A stretch of DNA of 64,000 nt, taken from contig NW_018344008.1 of assembly GCF_002099425.1 (NCBI RefSeq), positions 12,544,001 to 12,608,000 on the forward strand, given 5' to 3'. The translations under genes and the position numbers were made by a program. Within the stretch, counting starts at the first letter, position 1. Every line of letters starts with the position of its first letter. Positions 1-10,935 of the stretch are shown here, one piece after another. Origin of the DNA: Phascolarctos cinereus. Taxonomy: Eukaryota; Chordata; Mammalia; Diprotodontia; Phascolarctidae. The notes under the pieces are model-generated. The model did not search any database and had not been told where the DNA came from. It saw only the letters and a list, made by a program, of their open reading frames with translations.

Positions 1-159
1 GCCTTGCTCTGGGAACCTGACCCTCTAGCATGATTGTGGGTGGGTGAATAGCTTGAGAATTTCACTATGCCAGTAAGTGTTAGGGGCATGAGTTGAATGT
101 ATATTTCCTTGCCTCCATATCTAGCGCTGTATCCTTTGTGCAACACTACTCTGCTAGAA

Positions 160-262
160 TGTTAGAGCTTAAAGGACCTTACAGACTATCTAGTCCAATC
201 ACAGTACTATTAATCTAGTAATGGGGCGTAATCTGAGGCAGAGGAGCACTGCCACTCACCAC
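160..262 (-). repeat. MIR/CR1-like ancient fragment
   Basis: The stretch reads like the reverse complement of an ancient mammalian repeat tail: an 'agagcttaaaggacc' block, then 'ctagtcca' and a degraded 'gaggcagag' block. It lies just upstream of a clear MIR. It could be part of that MIR or the 3' end of a CR1/L3 copy. Divergence is high. Confidence 0.4.
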
Positions 263-312
263 AAAAGAATAGAGTACCTGTTCAATAGCCTTCTAAAGTG
301 GGGGGGGGGAAG

Positions 313-530
313 GGAGGAGCATTCATATAGCATTTACTATGTGTCAGGTACTGTGCCAAGTGCTTTTATGAATATTATCTCATTTGATCCTCACAACAAC
401 CCTGCAAGAGAGGTGCTATTATTATCCCTATTTTATAGTTGAGGAAAATGAGGCAAGAAGGGTTAAGTGATTTGCCCAAGGTCACATGGCTCTTAAGTGT
501 CTGAGGCCACATTTAAACTCAGGTCTTACT
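313..530 (-). repeat. MIR (CORE-SINE), reverse orientation
   Basis: The conserved MIR landmarks appear in reverse order: 'actatgtgtcaggtactgtg', 'ctcatttgatcctcacaaca', 'tgaggaaaatgaggca' and 'cccaaggtcacatggct'. This is the core and tRNA-like half of a therian MIR. It is non-coding and was spread by the L2 machinery. The short open frame over it is accidental. Confidence 0.82.
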
Positions 531-1182
531 GACAATTGGAGAAAGGGGGAAAGATTTGATATTGCCTCCCCTGTATGGGCTCACAGTGAGAGAGGGAGAT
601 TTTGGCTCCTAGGCAGCACAACACTAAGTAGGTTTCAGTACTATATGTTTCTATATCAATGCAGATCTTGGGTCTAAATGCATGTGGAAGCCTTATGACT
701 TCTTAGCTACCTTGATACAGAAAATCCTGAGCCAAGATAGGGACTGGTCATAGGTTAGAGATATTGTCATTGGTTCTATGACTGATATTCTTGGTTTTTC
801 TCCTATTCATTGTTGTCATTTTTCATCAAAAGACCTCCTAAGAGCTGCCCCTGATATGGTAAACTTTTTAAAGATGATTTTTTATATTGCTTGACATCCT
901 TATCTTTTTATTTATTTGTATTTATCTCCTATTCTAGCACTGCTCTTGTAGAAATGACAGATGTTTTCCCAGGGTCAGAGCTGTTTTAAGGATATGCAAG
1001 TGTGGAAAGTCTCTCGGAAAAATGTTGGGATATTGTCATCAATGAGTGAGATGTGGTAGGAACAATATCCATTTTAAAAAGGCTAGAATGATTTCCCTTT
1101 ATGGGGGCCAGGAGGAAGTGGGTCAGTAGACCATTATTGCTCTTTGGTTGGTCTGGAAGATTAGGAGAATAAAAACGGAGCC
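531..1182. other. Anonymous sequence
   Basis: I see no repeat, conserved coding pattern or RNA gene in this stretch. A 100-codon minus frame runs from 1288 into it, but most of its start lies in the neighbouring LTR and its residues resemble nothing I recognise. Confidence 0.5.
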
Positions 1183-1785
1183 TGTAGTGTTGAAGTTTAG
1201 GGGTACTGGGACCCCAAAATATCGAGAGCAAGAGATGCAGGTCCTGCCCAAATGAATTCGACCCAAGTCGTCTTTCAGCCAAAGACAAAGTTTATTAAAG
1301 AGCCACCATGTTGGCCAGACTTAAGGAATCTAAACATTTGTGATGCTTGCATTGACAGGCTGGTTAGAGTAAGTCTTAGCCACGGGATAGATTTTAAAGA
1401 ATCTGAGCACCTTAATGGAGGTCAAATGGACCTTATATACAGGAAGACTGTGGCCAGGATCTAGGAGTGGCCAAGTAGTTTGGGGTGGCTAGAGGAAGGG
1501 TCTGGGAGAAGGGGATCTAGGGAACATCTTGATGGGAGTGACTGGGAGGTAGAATGGGGTCTAGATTGGATCAAGAGTGGGAAGTGGCCAAGTGTCATTG
1601 GGGAGATAAAAGACAATGGAGGGCTAGGCTGGGTTAAGGGTAACAGAGAATTGGGAGATTGGGTTTCCGGTGATAAAGAAAGGCCAGTTAATAGGATTAT
1701 AGCCTCAGGCGAACTAGAGACTTCCTTGACCAAGTAAGAGAGTTCAAGAAGAAGCCAAGATGGGGTTTTCTGGGGCCCATAGACA
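1183..1785 (-). mobile_element. Fossil solo LTR of an endogenous retrovirus
   Basis: Read on the minus strand, the block begins near a TG at 1785, has a TATA-like 'gtatataagg' near 1432-1442 and an AATAAA poly(A) signal near 1292, and ends with a U5-like 'tattttggggtcccag' stretch near 1200. That order (U3, TATA, poly(A) signal, U5) is what identifies an LTR. No internal retroviral gene lies beside it, so it looks like a solo LTR. No convincing target duplication was found, so the ends are approximate. It is an old, broken relic. Confidence 0.6.
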
Positions 1786-2329
1786 AATGGTACTCAAATT
1801 CTTTTTGGGGTGAGAGGCAAAGGTCTCATGAGGCTGTGGCCCATATCTCATCAATGGGGAATAGGTGTTCCTGAGATCTGATGGCCCGTGGAATGTATTT
1901 TAGGTACAGAGTTGCTTCTGGGTCAAATGCAGAGGCAGAGAATGCAACATATAGTTTTAGTAATTATCTTTAAAATTTTTAAATTATAAGTAAAGTTATT
2001 TTTGTACTAGTATGTGGTCTGCAAGTATTTTATTTAATTCTAAAGCATTGGACCAATTTGAGTCAGGCGTATTTTCTAAAAAAGGAATGGAGGCTTTCAA
2101 GGTAAGGGCAAAAGGTGGTGGGAATGGGCCTCATGACTTGGAACATGCAGCGGCTCTCATGACTTATAGTGCTTCCAATAGACATTGCTTCTTTAAATAA
2201 CTGATATATCTAAAAATGTCATAGACTAAATGATAAAGAATGGAATAAGAGCTGAAATGGCAATAACATAGCAGTGTGATAGTGGGGGGAGCTCAGACCT
2301 GTTACTTCATAAGTTTTATCCTCATGAGG
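1786..2329. other. Anonymous sequence
   Basis: No identifiable repeat or gene. The sequence becomes increasingly A-rich towards the L1 that follows, so the true left edge of that L1 may lie inside this stretch. Confidence 0.4.
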
Positions 2330-3295
2330 GTTATAGAAAGAATAAAGAAGGAAAAGTAAGGCTATGTAACCCATAAATTAAAAATGAAATGTAAAATATA
2401 TAAGAAGGGAAGAGAAATAAAATGGATGATAAACAAAGGAAAACTCCTTAGAAAAAAGGAAGGCATAAAAGAAAGTTCACTGTAGTAAGAGATTGAAAGG
2501 GAAGAAAGAAGGGAAGATTTTTGACCACTTGTTTAACTTGGAAAAGAGAGGAGATAAATAAAGTACAGAAATATATGAATAACAAACAAACAAAAAACAA
2601 GCACATAAGAAGAAACATAAATTAATAATTTAAGTAAATTCAAATAATTTAGGATAGAGAAGATAAATTGGGAACCAGAAAACAGGTGGAAGTGAGATTG
2701 GTAATCAGGGTAAGCAAAACTAATCTAGGACAAAATACTGAATTAAAAAGAGAATGGATAAAAATCAGCAAAAATAAATAAAAACCAAAAACATAAGTCT
2801 AAATATCCAAAATTTAAATTTGACTGGACTTCATGATCCACGAAAAAAACAGAGAGTACCAGAATGGATGAGGAAACAAAATCTAATAATTTGTTGTATG
2901 CAAGAAAAAAATCTAAAAATAAAGACACATGCAGAATGAAAATGAGAGGCCTGAGCTAATTTTATTATGCATCAAGTGATTGCAAGAAAGCAAAAATTGT
3001 AATTATGCCATCAAAGTAAAAATAAAAATTCATAATATTAAGAGTGAAAAATAGTGAAACTACATTTTGCTTAAAAAGGGTAATAGGCAATAATGTAATA
3101 TCAATTCTAAACATATCTGTGCAACATGGCATGGCATCTAAATTAATAAAGAAAAAGTTAACTGAATTATGAAGAGATATATATAGTAACAATGATTTTA
3201 TGAGACTTTAATATTTCTCTCAGAACTTGGAAAATAAAGAAAAAGGAAAATATAGAACTAAAAAAAGCTATTAAGGAATTTACAGCTAAAAGGCT
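2330..3295 (+). mobile_element. Old L1: spacer and ORF2 endonuclease region
   Basis: A-rich plus-strand sequence matching the inter-ORF spacer and start of L1 ORF2. A degraded 'cagaaacaca'-type segment near 2890-2930 corresponds to the QETH block of the L1 endonuclease, and 'gcaataatgtaatatcaatt' followed by 'ggcatctaaattaataaag' near 3085-3150 matches the block of marsupial L1s that precedes the conserved 'GDFN'. Many stops; a dead copy. It appears to continue beyond an insertion at 3880. Confidence 0.65.
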
Positions 3296-3880
3296 TACTT
3301 TACCTCACCTTACTCCTCCTCACTCACCCCCTCAACCTTATCACTGTGAAAGTCAGTGAAAATAAGTGGAAATTACTCTCATGAGTACTCTTAGTTGTCT
3401 CTGCCCCTCTGATCAGAGGGCTAAAGAAAGGAGGAAAACAGTCCTACAAAATCTCCCTTTTTCAAGAGAGAAGAGAAACAGCCAACTCTTCATTTCCTAC
3501 CAGCCATATTGCTTAATTTTTGATTCCACTATTATCATGCCCTCTCACCAGGTACCTCATTCCCCCACTTTTCAGTTTCCTTTTATGTGTTATTTTCCCC
3601 CATTAGATTGTAAGCTCCCTGAGGGCAGAAACTTTCTTTCTTTTTTCCTATTTGTATCTCCAGTGCTTGAATCACAATAGTCTTTATCAAAGCCTGATTT
3701 TTCAGAGCTGTATTTCAAGAAATCGTAAATGAACAGTGCCTGGCAAATAGTCATGTTTATTGTATTGTATTGAATATACATATTTCTCAGCACTACATGG
3801 TATTTTTAGAAAAACAGGCCACATGCTATCTAGTATATATAATGCAATAAAGTTAGTCGTTAGTACAGGGTACGCAAATA
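3296..3880 (+). mobile_element. Insert within L1, carrying an L2-type 3' end
   Basis: The L1 sequence breaks off here. At 3590-3775 an L2 3' end is clear: 'cccattagattgtaagctcc', 'ctgagggcag', 'tgtatctccagtgctt', then 'acagtgcctggcaaatagt' after about 50 unrelated bases near 3675-3730. The part from 3296 to 3540 is not recognised. L1-like sequence resumes at about 3880. An L2-tailed unit inside an L1 is unexpected, because L2 is normally the older family. Confidence 0.6.
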
Positions 3881-5117
3881 AAATATGAAGACCTAAATAG
3901 AGATATCATGATGATTTCCAGAATAATGAGCAGGTGAAAGAAAAAGTCTCAGAAAAAAAATTAATAACTGAAAGGGAATGATTGCAATGAGGCAACATAA
4001 TAAATGAAATGCCTCAATTAATGCAGTCCTCAGAAGAAAAATTATACGTCTGAAAACATAGTAACAAAATAGAAAAATGATTAACATAATTGAATATGTA
4101 ATATTAAAAATTCATAAAACTAACAAATATACTCAAAAGAAGCACTGAAGAAGAAATCTTCAAAATTAGAGGAGAAAAATGTAAAATGGAAAATAAAAAA
4201 CTCACAGAAATTATAATTAAAAACCAAAAGTTGGTTCTTTGAAAAGAAAAAAAGATTAATATTTAGTTATCCTGGGAAAGGATAAGAAGTGGGAAAAAAT
4301 AAAATTGCCAAAACAAAAAAAATGGACAAGTTGAAATTACAAGTAGTGAAGAAATAAAATTAATTATTAAAATCTAATAGCCACAATTACCGGCTAGCAA
4401 AATTGAAAATAAATGGAGGATTTCCAGCAAAAATTGAAAGTTCCCAAGTTAATCAAATGTGAATTAGAGATCTTAAAATGTTACCCAATTCTAGAAAATG
4501 AATTTGAACTAGCCATAGAGTAACTATGAAAGGAAAGGAGGAAAATCAACGACAATAAAATGAACAAAACATCTTGTCCAGATAGATTTACAGGTGAATT
4601 TTATCATGTTTATAGAAAAATTAATACCTATGTTATAGAAATTATTCTTTAAAATTGAATCAAAACACTTTTCTAAACTCCTTTCATAAAACAAATTTAG
4701 TCCTTATATCTGAACCAAGGAAGCAAAGAGAGAGAACTAAAAACCAATATCACTCATGAATATCGATGCAAAAATTTAAACAAAAACTTACAAAAAAGAT
4801 TATAGCACTATATCCAAAAGATTATTTTATATGACCAAGGATCATCTATATCAGGGATGGTTCAAATTAGGAAATTATTTAACATAATATATTAAAAACA
4901 AAAGCACGCCAAGCCACATGCTTTTATCAATAGGTACTGAAAAAGCCTTTGACAAAGCATACAATGCTAAAAGCATGCAAATAATAGGCATGGAGGGGAT
5001 TTTAAAAATATGTCAAAAAAGTATATTTAAAATGAAAGTTAGCTTTGTTTGCAATAGGAAAGCACTAAGAGCTTTCCCTGGAATACTGCAAGCATGCTTT
5101 TTTTTCCCCTCTGTTAA
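3881..5117 (+). mobile_element. Old L1 ORF2, reverse-transcriptase region
   Basis: Continuation of the plus-strand L1. 'aaccaaaagttggttctttg' near 4220 matches the L1 block before the RT core. 'agatagatttacaggtgaat' near 4580 corresponds to the 'PDGFTGEFY' motif, and the frame near 4930 reads GTEKAFDKA, the RT 'DAEKAFDK' motif. Multiple stops show that it is dead. It is interrupted at 5118 by an RTE SINE and resumes at 5688. Confidence 0.75.
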
Positions 5118-5128
5118 TTGATGGAGTG

Positions 5129-5676
5129 GAGTGTATGGGGTGTTCAGGGAGGAGTAAGCTCTGTTGTGAGGTCTTGCCAAGCACTCTGCAGGGCTGCTCA
5201 TCCACGTGTGGTCTCCACCTTTCCCCCAACTCTCATCTGTGTCTCCAAGAAGTTGTAGCATGCTCAGTGGTCACATCTTGGTAAAACTATCATGGCAAAT
5301 GGGCTAAACCAGGTGAAAGGGTAACCCACAGGCTTCAAACCCCTTGGTGAGTTAAGGGGATGACTACCCGAGGTGTGTGAAGACTTCCCCTGGGTGGAAT
5401 GGGTGGGTGAGAATAATTTATTCCAACGTCCATGAAGACATCTGAACTTGGAGCTTGGTCAGACATCAGAGACGTCAAGGTCATTCACTGCATCTCACGC
5501 CATTGCCAGTCATCTTTACTTTAGTCTTGCCGCTGGACTTCAATGACTCTGGAAGAGAGAGTGAGGCTGACAACTTTGTGCCTCACTGAAATCCAGTTCA
5601 CTTGGGAGTCAAGACATCACCTTGTGATATCATTGGTCCTCTTCAAAAATGAAGGATGAACAACAACAGCAACAAT
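5129..5676 (+). mobile_element. RTE-tailed SINE inserted in L1, with target duplication
   Basis: A 548-bp element ending in 'ggtcctcttcaaaaatgaag' and a CAACAA-type tail, the 3' signature of marsupial RTE-mobilised elements. It is flanked by the 11-bp direct repeat 'ttgatggagtg' at 5118-5128 and 5677-5687, and L1 sequence continues on both sides. The same family lies reversed at 27535-28050, and an RTE LINE with the same tail is at 15000-15452. The minus frame through it is accidental. Confidence 0.82.
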
Positions 5677-5687
5677 TTGATGGAGTG

Positions 5688-6045
5688 TCAGAAATTCTGG
5701 CAATAGTAATAATACAAGAAAAAGAAATTAAAGACATAGGCATAAGCAAAGGAGAGGCCAAATTGTGCATATTTGCTAATGACATTATGATTTACCTAGA
5801 AAACTCCAGGGAATAAAACTAATTGAGAAAATTAACAGCTTTAGTAAAATAGTAGAGTACAAAATATATCTACAAACATCAACAGCATTTTAATATAGCA
5901 ACAACAAAATCCAGGAAGAAAAAATAGAAAGTAAAGTTTCATTCAGATTAACAGCAAATTATATAAAATATTTGAGAGTCAAGTTATTAAGACACTCTCA
6001 ACATGTAAATACAATTGCAAAACACTGTGGCCATGTCTAAAAATA
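5688..6045 (+). mobile_element. Old L1 ORF2 after the SINE insertion
   Basis: The L1 resumes directly after the target duplication. The stretch near 5765-5810 reads FANDIMIYLENSRE, a degraded version of the L1 'FADDMIVYLE' catalytic block in which the first Asp of the ADD motif is Asn. It ends where an inverted L1 tail begins. Confidence 0.7.
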
Positions 6046-6049
6046 TATT

Positions 6050-6425
6050 TCTCATTCTGCATTTTGAATCTATCATCTTTTTGTCAAGAAGTTGGTAGAA
6101 TAGTTCAGTGTTGATCTTCTGGAATTGTATTGATCAGAGTTTTTAAGGGTTTAAAAATTGTTAGTATTGCCAGTGTTGTTATGGTATAAATAATTTTTTT
6201 TTGGTTCTATTCATTTCACTATTCGTAAGTTCACATAAGACTCAAGTTTCCCTGGAACCATCGCTTTCATTATTTCTTAAATAGTATTCCATTCCATTTA
6301 TGTATTTTTATTTGTTTAGCTATTCACTAATTGATGGGCACCCACTTATATTCCATTTCTTTGCCACTAAAAATAGGACTGTTATAAATAATTTTTTGTT
6401 CTTTTGGCCCTTTTCTGATTTCTTT
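6050..6425 (-). mobile_element. L1 ORF2 C-terminus and 3' UTR, reversed
   Basis: On the minus strand, 'attagtgaatagctaaacaa' preceded by 'gggtgcccatc' matches the L1 ORF2 C-terminal 'CPSxxEWLxKLW' block. The flanking bases follow the marsupial L1 3' UTR order. This is an independent truncated insertion lying antisense within the older L1, which seems to resume near 6530. Confidence 0.65.
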
Positions 6426-6529
6426 GATCTCATCTAGTGTTTTCACTGGATGACAAATATTTTGAGGGATATATATTATTATTTTTTGGGGGGGGATAGA
6501 CTGATGTAATAAAAAAGATAACATTGCTT

Positions 6530-7150
6530 AAATTAATTTACAGAGAGGGTTGTATCAACAGACTACTAAGGAAGTACTTTTAGGGACTATCAAGGGAAAT
6601 AAAAAGTAGGCATATAGTGAGAATTGTATTTTCAGACTTAAAATTATATAATAAAAGCTGTATAATAAAATTATATAATAAAAACCATCAAAGCTGTTTG
6701 GTTCTGGTTTAAAAAAAAGTAGATCACTGGAATGGACTAAATGAAGAATCATAACAAAATGAACGCAATAATCCACTTTTTAAAAAAATAAACCTAATAC
6801 CTAAATTACTTGATGAAGAACTACTTGGTAATATCTACAGGGAAAACTGGAAAGTAGTTTTTTCAGATATTAGATTCAGATCAGTATCTTATGCCATGTG
6901 CCACCATCTGTCATGGTTATTTCAACTGAGCACCCTATGACCTGAAGATGATTTTTAAAAATAGCAGAGAACCACATCATATACCTTTCAAAGTTATGAT
7001 TTTAGGGAGAGTTCTTAAACAAAGAAGAGATAAAATAATTATTTTGATCAAGTGAAATTAGAAAAGATTTTTATACTGAAAAGAAAAATAGTGAAAATAT
7101 GGTAAGGAAGAAAATAATCAATTAGGAAACAATTTTTGTATCAATTATCT
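6530..7150 (+). mobile_element. Old L1 ORF2, distal part
   Basis: The segment 'gtttggttctggtt' near 6697 matches the 'VWFWF/AWYW' region of L1 ORF2, and 'agggaaaactggaaagtag' near 6838 matches the 'WENW' region. Probably the same L1 that starts at 2330. It ends next to a SINE. Confidence 0.55.
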
Positions 7151-7166
7151 TTGATAAGGTTCTGAT

Positions 7167-7375
7167 GGGGCAGCTAGGTGGTATAATGGATAGAATGCTC
7201 AACATGGAGTCAGGAACACCTGAATTCAAAACTGGCCTTATACACTTATTAGTTGTGAGATCCTGGGCAAATCACTTTACCCTGTTTGCCTCAATTTCCT
7301 CATCTGTAAAAATGAGCTGAGAAGGAAATGGCAAACCAGTCCAGTATCTTTGTCAAGAAAACCCCAGTTTATAGT
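7167..7375 (+). mobile_element. tRNA-derived marsupial SINE with RTE-type tail
   Basis: The head 'ggggcagctaggtgg' and body 'gagtcaggaacacctgaatt' are typical of marsupial tRNA-derived SINEs. The later 'gaaggaaatggcaaacca' and 'agtatctttgtcaagaaaac' are the right-hand part shared with the RTE/BovB-tailed subfamily. The extreme 3' end is worn away. Non-coding. Confidence 0.85.
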
Positions 7376-8379
7376 GCAATATCATGGTGTTTAAAAGCAT
7401 CTTCAATATCTGGCTCTACAATGAAGGAAATATTTCTGCTTAGTGAAGCACTTTGTCCTAGACAAAGTACCTGAAAATAAAAATCAAGAAATGTGGGAAA
7501 ATGGATCATTTCCTTGACTCAAAATTTAGCAGTGCCCACTGAGACCTCCTAAATGGATGACTTTCCTTAGCAGAAGAGTATCTCCATTTAACATCTGGCT
7601 ATGTCTCAGCTATACTAAAACCTTGCTCCTTGGTTAAATTAGATCACATAGCTCCAAAATAGTATGATCAGAGTGCACTTTGTGGTAGTCAAACCAGCCA
7701 CAGTGCTCAGGGGTCATTCTTGAAGTACCCAGAGATGTATCCTGAAATACTCAGAAATGCTCTTCACCACTAGGTATTAGTAAGGACTTTGGGGTAATAT
7801 AAGAAGATAAATGGAAAAGGTTTATTTTCCTTTTTGTAAAATTGGTGCAGAATTGGCTCTGGCCAAAATCACAGAGTAGGTGATATTCTGTCTTTACTAT
7901 CTTTGCTTCTCTCCTTTCAGCCCCCCCTTCCTTTCTCCTGCATTTTGCTACTAATCCTCACTGCCCCATTTTCCCTTGCTAGACTGTCAGCTAATGTCCC
8001 CCACTCCCCAGACCGTATTTAAAGTGTTATCTCTATGGTAGATTTGTGAGTAACTCTTGAAAACTGAAGAGACTTCAAGAACCAAAAATCCTTAAATCTG
8101 TAAAAATGAAACTTCAAACCTTGACCTTCCAAGGAGCAAAGTATTTGTGGGGGCAAGGAAGCCTTCTGAGTAACTCTTCATGAAAGCAACTGTTCACACT
8201 TCTATACTACCTGTTTTTGTTGTTGGCATTTCTTTTCTTTTGAAGTGGAGGATGAAATTAGGCACAAATAGAACTAATTTTATAAGGTCAATTATGTCTT
8301 TCACAAAATGTAAATTACTACAGAAAAGTATTTGGAAAACTCACTTGTTTTTAAATGTATAATGAACAGACATTTAAAT
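7376..8379. other. Anonymous sequence
   Basis: About 1 kb with no repeat or gene that I can name. A pyrimidine-rich patch lies at 7905-7990. The small open frames here show no family resemblance. Confidence 0.5.
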
Positions 8380-8382
8380 ATG

Positions 8383-8411
8383 ACTATATATATGTATATA
8401 TGTATATATCA
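8383..8411. repeat. TA/TG microsatellite
   Basis: A short run of alternating 'tatatatgtatata' units. Confidence 0.85.
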
Positions 8412-8480
8412 ATCACCACCAATGTAATGTGAGTTAACAACATAGTGCTATTATTGTAATACTGAAGTACAAGGATTTCT

Positions 8481-8631
8481 GGGAGCAGCTAGGTAGAGCA
8501 GTGGATAGAGCACTGCCCCTGGATTCAGGAGGACCTGAGTTCAAAACCAGCCTCAGACACACACTTATTAGCTGTGTGACCCTGGGCAAGTCACTCAACC
8601 CCATTGCATAACCCCCCCCCCAAAAAAAATA
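8481..8631 (+). mobile_element. tRNA-derived marsupial SINE, short form
   Basis: A complete-looking short SINE. The head 'gggagcagctaggtagagca' is followed by 'gttcaaaaccagcctcagac' and 'ctgtgtgaccctgggcaagt', with a C-run and A-run tail. Likely target duplication 'aaggat(tt)ct' lies at 8471-8480 and 8633-8640. Unlike the copy at 7167, it lacks the RTE-type right arm. The 79-codon minus frame over it is accidental. Confidence 0.88.
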
Positions 8632-8644
8632 TAAGGATCTGAGA

Positions 8645-8790
8645 CATAAAACTTTTATTGCCACACTTTTCAAAGGTAGGTATTATTACCATTTTGCAAA
8701 TGGGAAAACTGACAGAGAGGAGGCTGAGTGACTAGTCTGAGGTCATATTAGTGGTAAGTGTCAATGTGGGACTATGTCACTCTGTCAGAA
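8645..8790 (-). repeat. MIR fragment, reversed
   Basis: The reverse-orientation MIR core is seen as 'ggtaggtattattaccattt', 'gcaaatgggaaaactgacag' and 'gtctgaggtcatattagt'. The neighbouring SINE lies at its edge. Confidence 0.7.
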
Positions 8791-8914
8791 TAGGCTAAAA
8801 TGAATGTTATAGGAACAAACAATTTGAACTTCTGAATTTGGTAGGAAATGGAAATGATAAAAAGGATTTAAGGAATAGGCCTTTTTTAGAGAAGTTTCAA
8901 TTCAATTCAAGTCA

Positions 8915-9040
8915 GGTCAATAGACATTTATTAAATGCCTTCTATGTGCAAGGTTCTGTGCATTGTGGTGGGGAAATAAAGATAAAACACAATAATTCTT
9001 ACTCTCAAGGAACTTGCTTTCTTGAGGAGGGGCAGCAGGC
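8915..9040 (-). mobile_element. L2 3' end, reversed
   Basis: The reverse complement of the L2 3' terminus: 'acatttattaaatgccttct', 'gtgcaaggttctgtg' and 'tactctcaaggaacttgc'. Truncated; no coding part. Confidence 0.7.
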
Positions 9041-9094
9041 AATTTGTCTAGCAAGGCTCTGTCTGAGGCCCTCTTGTTTTCTCTCTAATTTTTT

Positions 9095-9310
9095 TTCTTG
9101 GTGATCTCATCAATTTGCATGAATTCAATTATCATCTATATGAAGATGTTTCCCAGAGTTCTATATCCATCCCTAATCTTGTTCCTAAACATATCACCAT
9201 CTATCTGTTTATCACCTCCACTTGGATGTCCCACAGATACTTTGATCTCAAATATGAGAAAAATGCAATCCATTATATTTCCCTTAAAACCCAGCCTTGT
9301 AAACTCTCAG
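9095..9310 (+). mobile_element. L2 reverse-transcriptase fragment
   Basis: 'ggtgatctcatcaatttgca' followed by a frame reading NYHLYEDVSQSSI and later TSTWMSHRYFDLKYEKN matches the L2 ORF2 segment 'YADDSQIY ... SNWMSHRxLKLNxxKTE'. The catalytic YADD reads YEDV. It is a short dead piece in opposite orientation to the L2 tail just upstream, so it is a separate copy. Confidence 0.7.
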
Positions 9311-9384
9311 CGAGAACCGAGCAGCCCCTCGTTATAGAAATTAAAGTCACACAGGGAAAATGGTAGATAGATGAGATTCTAGAG

Positions 9385-10023
9385 CAGAGGCTCCCAAACG
9401 TTTTTGGCCTACCAGCCCTCTTTAAAAAAATTTACTTAGTGCCCCCCTAGAAATCTACTTTTTTAATCCTTTAACCCTTTTTAAAAAAAATTTGTCTTTT
9501 CAAAAAATATATACAATATTTTCATATTTATATAAATTTTTATATTTTGAAATGACACATCTTAAATTTAATAATGTATTGTAAATTTGAGTTTTTTTCT
9601 GCATCGAAATTTTGATGATGTGATACTGCATCATGTAACCATATAGTGTTGTATTGTAAGCAAGTCATTATATGCACCTATTCTTGCCTATCCATGCTGG
9701 ACTTCCCGACAATGCACAGCATGCTTGCCTGCCAACACTTGTTTCCATAGACTTGACCAATGATGCGTTATAACTTGAATTTTGTGTTTCTTTGGAAAAT
9801 AATGTAATCACTACAACTTTAACTCTGTTACACAAGAGATGAAACACATGCAAGTGGTTTTTCAATTTTTTCTTCTCTTCTCTTCTTTCCTTATGCTTCC
9901 ACCATTCCCTTGTTTTTATTCAATGCCCCCCAGTTGCACTGGAGGCTACTACTGTCTCTCCCTCCTCCTCCCATCATTCCAGCACCCCCTAGCGGGAGGT
10001 ATTGCCCACTTTGGGAACCTATG
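9385..10023 (+). mobile_element. Non-autonomous hAT-type DNA transposon
   Basis: The left end 'cagaggctcccaaac' and right end 'tttgggaacctatg' are imperfect inverted repeats that start CA and carry the hAT-like 'ggttccca' block. The interior is AT-rich and has no transposase. The flanks share 'ctagag' but not a clean 8-bp duplication, as expected for an old copy. The orientation is arbitrary. The small frames inside are not genes. Confidence 0.7.
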
Positions 10024-10274
10024 CTAGAGCTATCTCCTCATGCCTCCCCTAAATATTGTTAGTCTAATGGAAATACATTTGAAAAAAATGTTTAAAAATT
10101 TACTTTTAAAAAAGAACAGTAGCAAAATCTGGTAAATACACAAAAGTGAAGAGAATCAAAGGGAACAAAGTTGAAACAAGAATTTATAGTTCTATGTATG
10201 ATTTTATTCTTCATTTTATTTCTTTGAAAGTATTGGCAACAAAATTCCAACTCTGTTGAGTCCTGAGCATCACA

Positions 10275-10470
10275 TTTTCAGAATGATCATAGAACCATAA
10301 ATTTAGAGTTAGAAGGTAACCTTAGAGGTCATTCGGTGAAAACATTGTAGTCTCTTTTTTTTTTCATTTTTCAGGTGAATCAGTTGTGGGCCAGAGGGGT
10401 GACCTGAGCAATTTAGAGCAATCTAACTTGCCACAGTTACAAACACTATAAATAGCAAAGTTTGGATTTT
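10275..10470 (-). repeat. MIR-like fragment, reversed, degraded
   Basis: 'tagaaccataaatttagag', 'aaggtaaccttagaggtcat' and 'gggccagagggg' follow the order of a reversed MIR-type tail. A T-run at 10357-10364 interrupts it. Confidence 0.5.
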
Positions 10471-10474
10471 ATAG

Positions 10475-10935
10475 ACTGATCAGAATGATGAAGGATCTTG
10501 AAATAATGCTACATGAGCATTTGTTGAAGGCAGTACTAATGTTTTGCCTGGAGAAAAGGAGACCTGGAGGACATATACTTGTCTTCAGGTAATTGAAGGG
10601 CTGTCATGCAGAAGAGTGGATTAAACTTGTTTTGTTTGGCCCCAGAGGATAGAACTTGGAAAAATAGGTAGAAGTTACAAAGAAGTAGATTTAGTATCTA
10701 TTGAAGGAAAAACTTGCCAAAAATTGTAGCTCTCGCAATGTGGAATGGATTGTCTAAAAAGGAAATGGCTCTTCTTTCTGTAGTGGTCTTCAAATAAATA
10801 TTAGATAACCACTTGTTAGGAATGCTGTATGTAGGATTATTGTTCAAGTTCTTGTCCAACTATTCTAATGGAGTTCCCTTTCTGATTGTAAGGTTCATTT
10901 AGGCATTGTGTGACCCTGTCCCTAAAGGGTACTCC
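10475..10935 (+). mobile_element. CR1/L3 LINE 3' end
   Basis: The order 'agggctgtcatgcagaagag', 'gttttgtttggccccagag', 'aggaaaaacttgccaaaaat', 'tggaatggattgtctaaaa', 'ataaccacttgttaggaatg' matches the 3' region of the mammalian CR1/L3 family. No open frame; ancient and truncated. Confidence 0.65.

Noticed and set aside
1252-1737. Small frames near the first LTR as viral genes
   Set aside because: They lie within the LTR itself, which is non-coding, and no internal retroviral sequence flanks it.
7167-7375. tRNA gene in the SINE heads
   Set aside because: The heads derive from a tRNA but lack an intact cloverleaf and are joined to SINE bodies.
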